The translations under genes and the position numbers were made by a program. A stretch of 64,000 nt of DNA from Nocardioides nematodiphilus. Its GTDB lineage: Bacteria > Actinomycetota > Actinomycetes > Propionibacteriales > Nocardioidaceae. The stretch's first letter is position 1, and each line of letters starts with the position of its first letter. Positions 19,357 through 27,990 of the stretch are shown piece after piece. The notes under the pieces are model-generated. The model ran no database searches. It was not told the DNA's origin and saw only the letters and a list, made by a program, of their open reading frames with translations. The DNA lies in the NCBI RefSeq assembly GCF_020216525.1, contig NZ_JAIWOY010000002.1:310001-374000 (forward strand). The letters run 5' to 3'.

Positions 19357-19383
19357 TACCTTCAGATCTCCAAAATGAAGGTA
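19357..19383. promoter_or_regulatory. Inverted repeat upstream of the satD-like gene
   Basis: Perfect 8-bp arms TACCTTCA / TGAAGGTA separated by 11 bp, so the arms sit on one face of the helix about two turns apart. The element lies just upstream of the satD-like start and is a good operator candidate for its helix-turn-helix protein. Confidence 0.5.
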
Positions 19384-19403
19384 TGGAGTTCACTTCACGA
19401 TCA

Positions 19404-19420
19404 TGAAGCCCTTGGCTTCA
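19404..19420. terminator. Hairpin after nadE
   Basis: A perfect 7-bp stem TGAAGCC / GGCTTCA with a 3-nt loop, just downstream of the nadE stop on the minus strand and upstream of the satD-like gene. Terminator-like, without a T-tract. Confidence 0.4.
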
Positions 19421-19425
19421 CACAC

Positions 19426-21477
19426 TCAGGCGCGGGGAACCCGCGCCTCCAGCTCGGCCAGCCAGGCCGCCGCGGTGGCATCCGAGGGCATCCGCCAATC
19501 CCCGCGCGGCGACATCGTGCCGCCGTTGCTCACCTTCGGTCCGTTCGGCAGCGCCGAGCGCTTGAACTGGTTGGCGAAGAACCGCTTGATGAAGACCTCC
19601 AGCCAGTGCCGGATCTCCCCCAGGTCGTAGGCCGTACGCCGCGACTCGGGCAGCCCGACCGGCCACTCCCCGCGCTCGGCGTCGTGCCAGGCCTGCCACG
19701 CGAGATAGGCGATCTTCGAGGGGTTGTAGCCGTGCCGCACCACGTGGAAGAGGGTGAAGTCCTGCAGCGCGTACGGACCGACCATCGACTCGGTCGACTG
19801 CGGCCCCTCCCCCTCCCCGGCCGGCACCAGCTCGGGGCTGATCTCCTGGTCGACGATGGTCTGCAGCACCGTGTTGGTCTGCTGGTCGAACTTGTCGGTC
19901 GAGATGACCCAGCGGATCAGGTGCTGGATCAGCGTCTTCGGCACGCCGGCGTTGACGTTGTAGTGCGACATCTGGTCGCCCACGCCGTACGTGCACCACC
20001 CGAGTGCCAGCTCGCTCAGGTCGCCGGTGCCGACCACGATCCCGCCGCGCTGGTTGGCCAGCCGGAAGAGGTAGTCGTAGCGCAGGCCGGCCTGGACGTT
20101 CTCGAAGGTGACGTCGTAGACCGGCTCGCCGGAGCCGAACGGGTGACCCATCTCCTTGAGCATCTGGGTCGCGGTCTCGCGGATGTCGATCGTCTCGTAC
20201 GTCGTCCCGAGCGCCTCCATCAGCGCCAGCGCGCTGCTCCTGGTCGAGTCGCTGGTGGCGAAGCCCGGCATGGTGAAGGCCAGGATGTCGCTGCGCGGAC
20301 GGCCGAGCCGGTCCATCGCGTCGGCCGCCACGATGAGCGCGTGGGTGGAGTCGAGGCCCCCGCTGATCCCGATCACGACCTTCGTGTTCGGACCGATCGC
20401 GCGCAGCCGCCCGACGAGCCCGTGGACCTGGATGTTGTACGCCTCGTAGCAGTCCTGGGCGAGCCGCGCCGGGTCGTCGGGGACGAACGGGAACCGGTCG
20501 ACCTTGCGCCGCAGCGCGGTGGCCTCCAGCGGGGGCTCGAGCTCGAACTCGACGATGTGGAAGAGGTCCACCCCACCGCCGTGCTCGGACAGGGTGCGCC
20601 GGTTATCGTCGAACGTGCCCTGCCGAATGCGCTCGGCGCGGATCCGGTCCAGGTCGATATCGACGACCGTACGGCGCGGACCGTCCGGGAAGCGCTCGCT
20701 CTCCCCGACCAGCTCGCCGCACTCGTAGACCATCGTCTGGCCGTCCCACGACAGGTCGGTCGTCGACTCGCCGGCGCCGGCCGCGGTGTAGAGGTAGGCG
20801 GCGCTGCAGCGGGCGGAGGCGCCCGCCACCAGCCGGCGACGCTCCTCGGAGCGGCCGACGGTGATCGGGCTGGCACTGAGGTTGAGCAGCACGGTCGCCC
20901 CGGCCAACGCGGCCCGCGCCGACGGCGGCACCGGCACCCACATGTCCTCGCACACCTCCACGTGGAAGGTCAGCCCCGGTACGTCGGTGGCGCGGAAGAG
21001 CAGCTGCGGGGAGAAGGAGACCTCGACCCCGCCGATGTCGATCAGCGCCTCGATGTCGTCGCCGGGGGCGAACCAGCGGCGCTCGTAGAACTCACGATAG
21101 GTCGGCAGGTACGACTTCGGGACGACCCCGAGGATCTCGCCGCGATGGATGACGACCGCGCAGTTGTAGGCGCGGTTGCCGTGCAGCAGCGGCGCGCCCA
21201 CCACGATCACAGGCAGCAGCTCCTCGCTGGCCAGGGCGATCGACTGGATCGCGCCGACGACCGCGTCCAGCAGCGGCTGCTGGAGGAACAGGTCGTCGAT
21301 CGCGTACCCGCTCAGGCACAGCTCGGGGAAGACCGCCACGGCGACGCCGTCGTCGTGGCAGGCCCGGGCCTGCTCGACGACCGTACGGGCGTTGGTGGCC
21401 GGATCCGCGATCGCGACCGGGATGGTGCACGCCGCGACCCGGGCGAAGCCGTGCGCGTAGGGCGAGTAGAAGTCCAC
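19426..21477 (-). CDS. nadE: Glutamine-dependent NAD+ synthetase
   Basis: A 683-residue two-domain NadE starting at a GTG (MDFYSPYAHGFARVAAC). The N-terminal nitrilase-type glutaminase carries Glu52, Lys121 and Cys176 (HVEVCEDMW), which coincide with the triad positions of the mycobacterial enzyme. The C-terminal synthetase domain has the PP-loop GISGGLDSTHAL and the ending SALPNGPKVSNGG. It amidates deamido-NAD to NAD+, using ammonia channelled from glutamine. Length and motifs are normal. It is divergent from the ABC exporter genes. Confidence 0.96.
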   Translation of the reverse strand: MDFYSPYAHGFARVAACTIPVAIADPATNARTVVEQARACHDDGVAVAVFPELCLSGYAIDDLFLQQPLLDAVVGAIQSIALASEELLPVIVVGAPLLHGNRAYNCAVVIHRGEILGVVPKSYLPTYREFYERRWFAPGDDIEALIDIGGVEVSFSPQLLFRATDVPGLTFHVEVCEDMWVPVPPSARAALAGATVLLNLSASPITVGRSEERRRLVAGASARCSAAYLYTAAGAGESTTDLSWDGQTMVYECGELVGESERFPDGPRRTVVDIDLDRIRAERIRQGTFDDNRRTLSEHGGGVDLFHIVEFELEPPLEATALRRKVDRFPFVPDDPARLAQDCYEAYNIQVHGLVGRLRAIGPNTKVVIGISGGLDSTHALIVAADAMDRLGRPRSDILAFTMPGFATSDSTRSSALALMEALGTTYETIDIRETATQMLKEMGHPFGSGEPVYDVTFENVQAGLRYDYLFRLANQRGGIVVGTGDLSELALGWCTYGVGDQMSHYNVNAGVPKTLIQHLIRWVISTDKFDQQTNTVLQTIVDQEISPELVPAGEGEGPQSTESMVGPYALQDFTLFHVVRHGYNPSKIAYLAWQAWHDAERGEWPVGLPESRRTAYDLGEIRHWLEVFIKRFFANQFKRSALPNGPKVSNGGTMSPRGDWRMPSDATAAAWLAELEARVPRA

Positions 21478-21572
21478 GCTCGGAGCCTATAGATCACCAT
21501 GACAAATGACGGGGACGCATCAGGGACATACCGGATCGCCCCTCGGGGACGAGATGCGCTTGGCTGGTGGGC

Positions 21573-22385
21573 ATGACGCTCGATGCGACGATCCCGGCTC
21601 CGGCCGACGGCACCCTCGACGCGGCCGCACGCGCGGTCGACCTGCGCAAGAGCTACGGCTCGGGCGACTCCGAGGTGCGTGCGCTCGACGGCGTGACGGT
21701 GGACTTCGAACGCGGTGCGTTCACCGCGATCATGGGCCCCTCGGGCTCCGGCAAGTCGACCCTGATGCACATGCTGGCCGCGCTCGACACGCCCTCCTCG
21801 GGACGCGTCGTGGTGGACGGCACCGAGGTCGGCACCCTCAACGACAAGGCGCTGACCGCGCTGCGCCGCGAGCGGATCGGCTTCGTCTTCCAGGCGTTCA
21901 ACCTGATCCCGACCCTGACGGCGAAGGAGAACATCCTGCTGCCGCTCGACCTCGCCGGCAGCAAGGTCGACAAGGAGTGGTTCGACACCGTGATCGCCGC
22001 CGTCGGTCTCGCGGACCGGCTCGGCCACCGTCCCGCCCAGATGTCGGGCGGCCAGCAGCAGCGCGTCGCCTGCGCCCGCGCGCTGGCCTCGCGCCCGGCG
22101 ATCGTCTTCGCCGACGAGCCGACCGGCAACCTCGACTCCACCTCGGGCGCCGAGGTGCTCTCGTTCCTGCGTCGTACGGTGGACGACTTCGGGCAGACCG
22201 TCGTGATGGTGACCCACGACGCCGTCGCGGCGTCGTACTGCGATCGGGTCGTCTTCCTGGCCGACGGCCGGATCGTCGACGAGCTGCACCAGCCGACCCG
22301 CGAGACGATCCTCGAGCACATGACCGCGTTGCAGGACGCCGCGCTCGCGAAGGCCGCGACCGCGACTGCCGGGCAGGCCGACTGA
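21573..22385 (+). CDS. MacB/LolD-type ABC transporter ATP-binding protein
   Basis: A 270-residue ATPase with Walker A GPSGSGKST, Q-loop VFQAFNLIPTLTAKEN, signature MSGGQQQR, Walker B IVFADEPTGNLDS and an H-loop in VTHDAVAA. These are the features of the MacB/LolD/FtsE class that works with FtsX-like permeases in export or mechanotransmission. The ATG at 21573 is preferred over a GTG two codons earlier. Its TGA overlaps the permease ATG by one base. Confidence 0.93.
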   Translation: MTLDATIPAPADGTLDAAARAVDLRKSYGSGDSEVRALDGVTVDFERGAFTAIMGPSGSGKSTLMHMLAALDTPSSGRVVVDGTEVGTLNDKALTALRRERIGFVFQAFNLIPTLTAKENILLPLDLAGSKVDKEWFDTVIAAVGLADRLGHRPAQMSGGQQQRVACARALASRPAIVFADEPTGNLDSTSGAEVLSFLRRTVDDFGQTVVMVTHDAVAASYCDRVVFLADGRIVDELHQPTRETILEHMTALQDAALAKAATATAGQAD

Positions 22386-24931
22386 TGTTCAAGCTCGTCT
22401 GGCGCAACCTGATGGCGCGCAAGGTGCGGCTCGTCATGAGCGGCCTGGCGATCGTCCTCGGGGTCGCGTTCCTCTCCGGCGTGCTGGTCTTCAGCAACGG
22501 CCTGTCGTCGACGTTCGACTCGATCATCAAGGGCTCCACCCCGGACGCGACCGTCCGGGCCAAGGGGCTCGACTCCTTCGACTCCGGCAACGGCGGCACC
22601 GCCACCGCGACCATCACGCCCAAGGTGGTGGCCGACCTGGCCGCGCTCCCGCAGGTCGCCGACGCGCACGGCACCATCGACGGCGCGGGGATGAACCTGC
22701 TCGACAGCCATGGCGACCTGGTCGGTGGCACGGGCGCGCCCACGCTCGCCTTCAACCACACCGGCGGCCTCAACATGGCCGGTGAGCCGATGACCGTCCT
22801 CAAGACGGGCACCTGGCCCGGCCCGAACGAGATCGTGCTCGACTCCGGTGCCGCCAAGCGGGCCGGCTACCACGTCGGCGACACCGTCTCGCTGCTCCCG
22901 CCGACCAGCACCGACCAGCTCACGATGAGGCTGGCCGGCACCGCGGAGTTCAACGGCGGCTCGACCGCCGGCTCGACGCTGCTCATCTTCGACACCGCCA
23001 CGGCGCAGAAGATCTTCCTGGGTGGTCGCGACGTCTTCACCTCCGCCTCCCTGACCGCGGCCGACGGCGTCTCCCAGACCGCGCTCGCGGCCGCCGCCCA
23101 GAAGGTGCTGCCCGCGGACTTCGAGGCCGTCACCGGCGACAAGGTCGTCAGCCAGTCGAAGGACGCGGTCGGTCAGTTCCTCGACGTGATCTCGGTCTTC
23201 CTGCTCGTCTTCGCCCTCATCGCGGTCGTGGTGGGCGCCTTCATCATCGTCAACACCTTCACCATCCTGGTCGCCCAGCGCACCCGGGAGCTGGCCCTGC
23301 TGCGCGCCCTCGGCGCGACCCGGCGCCAGGTCACCCGCTCGGTGCTCGCCGAGGCCCTGGCGATGGCGATCGTCGCCTCCACCATCGGCATCGCGATCGG
23401 TTGGGCGCTGGCCCGCGGCCTCGCCGCGGTCTTCCGCGCGGTCGGCCTCGACATCTCCAGCCGCGTGCTGGTGCTCGACGCCCGCTCCGTGGCGATCAGC
23501 TACGCCGTCGGCATCGTCGTCACCATGGTGGCCGCGTACCTGCCCTCGCGGCGTGCGGGCCGGGTGGCGCCGGTGACCGCGATGCGCGGCGACCTCGCCC
23601 GTACGGCGGCTCCGCTGCGCCTGCGGGTGCTGATCGGAGCGGTCCTCTTCGCGCTCGGTGCCGGGCTCGTCATCGCCGGCTTCGCCGGCGCACCGGGCTC
23701 GACCGCGGCGTGGGTCGGCGCGGCCGCACTGATCTGGGTGCTCACCCTGGCCTCCACCTCGTCGGTCGTCGGCCGCCCGGTGCTGGTGCTGTGCCGCTCG
23801 CTCTTCGCCCGGTTCTTCGGCACCTCGGGCCGGCTGGCCGGCGAGAACGCGTTGCGCGACCCGCGGCGTACGGGCGCCACCGCCTCCGCGTTGATGATCG
23901 GTCTCGCGCTGGTCTCCACGATCGGCGTGCTCGCCTCGTCGATGAACCGCACCATCGACGACATCGTCGACGAGCAGTTCACCTCCGACTTCCTGGTGCA
24001 GTCCTCGACGTTCATGCCGTTCTCGACCGCGATCGGCGACGAGATCGCGAGCGTCCCCGGCGTGGCGACGGTGAGCCGGCAGCAGATGGTCTCCGGCACG
24101 CTCCAGGGCACCGGCGACACCGGCTCGCTGATGGGCATCGACGACGCGTTCACCTCGATCTTCACCCTTCCGATGACCGCCGGCACCGATCGGATCAGCG
24201 GCAACGAGGCGATCATCAACACCGACGTCGCCAAGCAGCGCCACTGGCACGTCGGCTCCACCTTCACGGTGACCTTCCCGGCGGGCCACGCGCTCCACCT
24301 GACCGTCGCCGGCATCAGCGACCCGGTCCAGGTCACCGGATCGATCTCGGTCCCGCTGGACCTCCTGGCCAAGACCGGCCTGGAGCGCCAGGACAACCAG
24401 CTGAACGTGATGATGCAGCCCGGCGCCGACTCCGCGACGGTCCTCTCCGATCTGAAGAAGGTCACCGACCGCGCCAAGATCGTGGAGGTCTTCGACAAGG
24501 CGTCCTTCGCCGACCAGATCCGGGGTCAGGTCAACCAGCTGCTCTACATGATCTACGGGCTGCTCGCACTGGCGATCGTGATCGCGATCATCGGCATCGT
24601 GAACACGCTGGGCCTCTCGGTCATCGAGCGCACCCGCGAGATCGGGCTGCTGCGCGCGATCGGGATGTCGCGGGCGCGACTGCGGCGGATGATCACGCTG
24701 GAGTCGGTCGCGATCGCGGTGCTGGGCGCGGTGATGGGCATGGCGCTCGGCTTGGTCATCGGGGTGCTGCTGCGTCAGGCGCTGGCCGACCAGCTGACGT
24801 CGCTGGGGCTGCCGATCGGGCAGCTCGTGATGTTCCTGGTGATCGCCGTGGTCGTCGGCGTGCTCGCTGCCCTCCTGCCCGCGATCCGCGCCGCGCGGCT
24901 CAACGTGCTGGCGGCGATCACCACGGAGTGA
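22385..24931 (+). CDS. FtsX-like ABC permease with two permease repeats
   Basis: An 848-residue membrane protein starting MFKLVWRNLMARKVRLVMSG. It has an N-terminal membrane helix, a large extracellular domain (about residues 45-260), a three-helix FtsX core (residues 280-420, QRTRELALLRALGATRRQV), then a second helix-extracellular domain-FtsX core copy (ERTREIGLLRAIGMSRARLRRM near residue 760). This is the typical long actinobacterial MacB-type permease. With the preceding ATPase it forms a putative exporter; the substrate is unknown. Confidence 0.92.
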   Translation: MFKLVWRNLMARKVRLVMSGLAIVLGVAFLSGVLVFSNGLSSTFDSIIKGSTPDATVRAKGLDSFDSGNGGTATATITPKVVADLAALPQVADAHGTIDGAGMNLLDSHGDLVGGTGAPTLAFNHTGGLNMAGEPMTVLKTGTWPGPNEIVLDSGAAKRAGYHVGDTVSLLPPTSTDQLTMRLAGTAEFNGGSTAGSTLLIFDTATAQKIFLGGRDVFTSASLTAADGVSQTALAAAAQKVLPADFEAVTGDKVVSQSKDAVGQFLDVISVFLLVFALIAVVVGAFIIVNTFTILVAQRTRELALLRALGATRRQVTRSVLAEALAMAIVASTIGIAIGWALARGLAAVFRAVGLDISSRVLVLDARSVAISYAVGIVVTMVAAYLPSRRAGRVAPVTAMRGDLARTAAPLRLRVLIGAVLFALGAGLVIAGFAGAPGSTAAWVGAAALIWVLTLASTSSVVGRPVLVLCRSLFARFFGTSGRLAGENALRDPRRTGATASALMIGLALVSTIGVLASSMNRTIDDIVDEQFTSDFLVQSSTFMPFSTAIGDEIASVPGVATVSRQQMVSGTLQGTGDTGSLMGIDDAFTSIFTLPMTAGTDRISGNEAIINTDVAKQRHWHVGSTFTVTFPAGHALHLTVAGISDPVQVTGSISVPLDLLAKTGLERQDNQLNVMMQPGADSATVLSDLKKVTDRAKIVEVFDKASFADQIRGQVNQLLYMIYGLLALAIVIAIIGIVNTLGLSVIERTREIGLLRAIGMSRARLRRMITLESVAIAVLGAVMGMALGLVIGVLLRQALADQLTSLGLPIGQLVMFLVIAVVVGVLAALLPAIRAARLNVLAAITTE

Positions 24932-25046
24932 TCGCGCCGCCGGCGTGACCGGCGTCATAGGGTGCCGAGGGCCGGTCCGGGGCTAGCGTGGGCAGCGGTC
25001 CGTGGACTCCAGTCGGGAGCCGCGAGATGTCACGAAAGGCTCGACG

Positions 25047-25898
25047 ATGAGCACAGAGGAGAGCGCCCCGTACGGTGGCGCGACCGACGCCAAGGCGGCG
25101 GTCAAGAAGGTCCGCACCCATCATCTGCGGGAGTGGAAGCAGCAGGGCCGGCCGTTCACGATGCTGACCTCGTACGACCTGATGACCGCCCGGATCTTCG
25201 ACGAGGCGGGCATCGACACCCTGCTGGTCGGCGACTCGGGCGGCAACACGGTGCTGGGCTACGGCACGACCCTTCCGGTCACGCTCGACGAGATGATCAT
25301 GATGGCCCGCGGCGTGGTCCGCGGCGCCTCGCGGGCACTGGTCATCGGCGACCTGCCGTTCGGCACCTATCAGGCCTCGCCCGAGCAGGCGTACCTGTCG
25401 GCCGTGCGACTGATGAAGGAGGCCCAGGTGGCCGCCGTGAAGCTGGAGGGCGGGGTCGAGATGGCCCCGCAGATCCAGAAGCTCACCCAGGGCGGCATCC
25501 CGGTCTGCGCGCACATCGGCTTCACCCCCCAGTCCGAGCACACCCTGGGCGGCTATCGCGTCCAGGGCCGCGGCGACTCGGCGGCCGAGCGGGTGCTGCG
25601 CGACGCGCACGCCGTGCAGGACGCCGGTGCCTTCGCGGTCGTCCTCGAGATGGTCCCCGGTGACGTCGCCGCCCAGGTGACGAAGGAGCTCGAGATCCCC
25701 ACGATCGGCATCGGCGGCGGCAACCAGACCGACGGCCAGGTGCTGGTCTGGCAGGACGCCTTCGGCCTCTCGACCGGCCGCACCCCGCGCTTCGTCAAGC
25801 AGTACGCCAACGTCCACGACGTCCTGCTCGAGGGCGCTCGTGCCTACGCGTCCGAGGTGGCGGACCGCAGCTTCCCCGGACCCGAGCACACCTTCTAG
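25047..25898 (+). CDS. panB: 3-methyl-2-oxobutanoate hydroxymethyltransferase
   Basis: A 283-residue PanB: KKVRTHHLREWKQQGRPFTMLTSYD at the start, metal-binding VGDSGGNTVLGYGTT, DLPFGTYQ, KLEGG, HIGFTPQ and catalytic LEMVPGDVA. It transfers a hydroxymethyl group from methylene-tetrahydrofolate to alpha-ketoisovalerate, the first committed step to pantothenate. The ATG at 25047 has GAAAGG 7 nt upstream; earlier in-frame starts extend into sequence unlike the family. A strong hairpin lies 170 nt downstream, beyond a tandem repeat. Confidence 0.95.
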   Translation: MSTEESAPYGGATDAKAAVKKVRTHHLREWKQQGRPFTMLTSYDLMTARIFDEAGIDTLLVGDSGGNTVLGYGTTLPVTLDEMIMMARGVVRGASRALVIGDLPFGTYQASPEQAYLSAVRLMKEAQVAAVKLEGGVEMAPQIQKLTQGGIPVCAHIGFTPQSEHTLGGYRVQGRGDSAAERVLRDAHAVQDAGAFAVVLEMVPGDVAAQVTKELEIPTIGIGGGNQTDGQVLVWQDAFGLSTGRTPRFVKQYANVHDVLLEGARAYASEVADRSFPGPEHTF

Positions 25899-26006
25899 CC
25901 GACTCGGCCCTCCCGCACCGCCGACTCGGCCCTCGCGCACCGCTGACTCGGCCCTCGCGCGCCGCTGACTCGGCCCTCGCGCGCCGCTGACTCGGCCCTC
26001 CCGCGG
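25899..26006. repeat. Five-copy 22-bp tandem repeat after panB
   Basis: Five contiguous copies of a 22-bp unit around the core GACTCGGCCCTC, with core starts at 25901, 25923, 25945, 25967 and 25989. Copies 3 and 4 are nearly identical; variation is confined to the CGC/CCC and CACC/GCGC positions. It starts immediately after the panB stop. No spacers, so not a CRISPR array. 22 bp is about two helical turns. Confidence 0.9.
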
Positions 26007-26066
26007 GAGTTATCCACAGGTCGTCTCCTGGGGGTCGCGGACCGTGCGGGGTCCTTGCTGAGATGA

Positions 26067-26098
26067 GACCGCCCCGGCCGTACGTGGCCGGGGCGGTC
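26067..26098. terminator. 13-bp perfect hairpin between panB and the toxin gene
   Basis: A perfect 13-bp stem GACCGCCCCGGCC / GGCCGGGGCGGTC around the loop GTACGT, followed by CTTCTC. It is the strongest terminator-like structure in this interval and would close the panB transcript just before the ribosome site of the toxin gene. Confidence 0.75.
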
Positions 26099-26117
26099 CT
26101 TCTCGGGAGGCCGGCCG

Positions 26118-27455
26118 ATGCTCGCCACGATCGACACCAGCACGTACGGGGATGCCGCGCGGCTCCTGACGTACGCCAACCAGGACGCCGGCGCGGTCGC
26201 CGAGGCGCTCTTCGGTGCACTCGCCGATGCCGCGCTGTCGACGGGCACGACCTCAGGCGCGGCGGCGTGGGCCGACTCGTACACCGCCGTCGCGGAGCCG
26301 GTCACCGACGCCATCTCCAGCCTGGTCTCCGCGCTGGGGAACGCCGCCCTCCTCCTTGATGTGAGCGGCCACAACCACGCCCGGGCCGAAGCGGCCGCTG
26401 CGCCGTACGGCCTGCCGTCCTACGCGCTGCCGCAACGCTCGCTGTGCACCGTCGCCATGACGGGCGTCCCGCCGGTCTTCGGGGGCAACGCCGACGAGCC
26501 GAGCGGCTGGTCCATCGTCGTCTCCCACCTGTCGGGCTACAGCTGGCCGGGCGCGGATCTGGCCCGGCTGGCCGCCCTCGCCGCGGCGTGGCACCGGGCC
26601 GCGGACGGGTTGAGCTCGCTGGCCGTCCTCCCCACCAGCGCGGGTGAGGTGCTCGGCATGCTGCGCTCCCCCGAGCTGCCCGCGGCGATCTCCGCCTGCA
26701 CGCGTCTGGCGTCGATCGCGCGCTCGCTCGCGGATGACTGCACCGCGCTGGGCAACGCGGTGAGCCGTTTCGCCGACGAGATACAGCATCAGCGCGACCC
26801 GATCTACGACGTGGTCAAGGACCTGGCGACCACCTTCGCGATGTGCGAGATCGGTGGTGCTGCCGCGAGTGCCCTCACCGGTCCCCTCGGCGAATGGGGC
26901 GCGAACTCCTACCTCGTCGCCCGCATCCCGCGCTACATCGCCCGCATCGTCGCGCTCCTCGCCGGCCTGGACGAGACCCTCCCGGTCCTCCGCCCCGCCC
27001 TGGCCACCACGACGGCCGCCGACCGCTCTTGGCTGACGATGGTCGCCGACACCCGCCCGGTCGTCGCTGACATCAGGACCAGTACGAACGTGCTGCGGAG
27101 CGAGCTCGACGCGGCTGCGACATCAGGCGCGGAAACAGTCAGAGCCCTGTCGGACGAAGAAGTCATCAACGCGGGGTGGGGTAATCGGCGCACGCTGACG
27201 AGACATCTCCGCGACCATGGCGCGGATGTTGGCGCAACTACTGGGGCCGCGTATGTGCGAGCCGCGCAGGAGTTCTTTCAGCGTGCGAAGGCCGAGGGCC
27301 TGCCAATAAAAATCGATGACGACGGCGTCATCCGCATCTTTGATCCGAAGAGTGAGATGTTTGCTTCGTACAACCGTGACGGTCGTGCGCGCACGATCTT
27401 CAAGCCAGACCACCCGACGAGATACTGGGCCGAGCAGAAGGGAACTCTCCAGTGA
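26118..27455 (+). CDS. Putative polymorphic toxin with a variable nuclease-like tail
   Basis: A 445-residue protein preceded by GGGAGG. The first 330 residues are alanine-rich and helical, with no signal peptide, as in proteins delivered by ESX-type secretion. The last 95 residues differ: NRRTLTRHLRDHGADVGATTGAAYVRAAQEFF, then short strands (KIDDDGVIRIFDPKSEMFASYNRDGRARTIFKPD) ending YWAEQKG. This tail pattern recurs at the ends of secreted toxins and I take it as a BECR-type RNase tail (by memory, not tested). From about 27120 the DNA turns less GC-rich and uses rarer codons, as expected for a swapped tail. It overlaps the small Cys-rich gene by GTGA, the normal toxin-immunity arrangement. 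Confidence 0.65.
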   Translation: MLATIDTSTYGDAARLLTYANQDAGAVAEALFGALADAALSTGTTSGAAAWADSYTAVAEPVTDAISSLVSALGNAALLLDVSGHNHARAEAAAAPYGLPSYALPQRSLCTVAMTGVPPVFGGNADEPSGWSIVVSHLSGYSWPGADLARLAALAAAWHRAADGLSSLAVLPTSAGEVLGMLRSPELPAAISACTRLASIARSLADDCTALGNAVSRFADEIQHQRDPIYDVVKDLATTFAMCEIGGAAASALTGPLGEWGANSYLVARIPRYIARIVALLAGLDETLPVLRPALATTTAADRSWLTMVADTRPVVADIRTSTNVLRSELDAAATSGAETVRALSDEEVINAGWGNRRTLTRHLRDHGADVGATTGAAYVRAAQEFFQRAKAEGLPIKIDDDGVIRIFDPKSEMFASYNRDGRARTIFKPDHPTRYWAEQKGTLQ

Positions 27456-27715
27456 CCAGCGGATTCACGTGCCCGGCGTGCGGGTTCGATGACCTTGAAG
27501 CACCGCCTTACTCGCCTACAGGAGGCCCGTCGGACGAGATCTGCTACTGCTGCGGATTCCAATTTGGCTTCACCGACACAAACTCTGGTTACACCTTCGA
27601 GTCGTGGCGCCAGAGGTGGATCGACGACGGCATGCGGTGGGACTGGGGCCGCACCGATGACGACCGTCCCGACGGCTGGGACCCCGCCGAGCAATTGAAG
27701 AACCTCGACCGCTGA
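27452..27715 (+). CDS. Small Cys-rich protein, candidate immunity protein
   Basis: An 87-residue protein starting at a GTG that overlaps the toxin stop. It has two zinc-ribbon-like pairs, CPACGF near the N-terminus and CYCCGFQFG at residues 31-39, then FESWRQRWIDDGMRW. This resembles the Cys-rich CPCC family often found beside polymorphic toxins. Translational coupling to the toxin suggests immunity by binding the tail domain; no experiment supports this. Confidence 0.6.
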   Translation: MTSGFTCPACGFDDLEAPPYSPTGGPSDEICYCCGFQFGFTDTNSGYTFESWRQRWIDDGMRWDWGRTDDDRPDGWDPAEQLKNLDR

Positions 27716-27721
27716 GCACAT

Positions 27722-27836
27722 CGCTGCCGCGACCACTCGCCGATCAACCGCTCAGTACACCGAAGGCCGACGGCCGCCGCAGACCCACGCGTGAGGGTGG
27801 CCGCGCGATGGGACTTCGGTGTACTGCGCGGCAGCG
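27722..27836. repeat. Long interrupted inverted repeat after the immunity gene
   Basis: CAGTACACCGAA at 27753-27764 is perfectly complementary to TTCGGTGTACTG at 27815-27826, and the outer CGCTGCCGCG (27722-27731) pairs with CGCGGCAGCG (27827-27836) across an asymmetric bulge. It lies in the 275-bp gene-free stretch before the lipoprotein gene. It could be a terminator, a structured RNA or a remnant of a small mobile element. I see no coding potential in the gap. Confidence 0.6.
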
Positions 27837-27990
27837 AACGACCACGCATTCGCTCCGGACACCGCTGCCGTTTGCGAGGGCACCCGGTTTTCCACAGGCC
27901 GCTGATCGGCCCTAGCGGTGTTTCTTGCGATGGCCATATCTTTCGATCAAGCGCGGTTCAGCCAGCGCGAACTCGGGAAGAAGGACCAGC

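Noticed and set aside
21653..24958. 1101-codon minus-strand open frame over the ABC exporter
   Set aside because: Shadow frame; the plus strand encodes clear ATPase and FtsX motifs.
25899..26006. CRISPR array
   Set aside because: Repeats are contiguous with no unique spacers and no cas genes are in the window.
26010..26018. DnaA box / replication origin (TTATCCACA)
   Set aside because: A single consensus-like site without a cluster, AT-rich unwinding region, or dnaA/dnaN/gyr neighbours.
27752..27937. 61-codon minus-strand open frame in the gap after the immunity gene
   Set aside because: Covers the inverted repeat, has no ribosome site and no recognisable composition.
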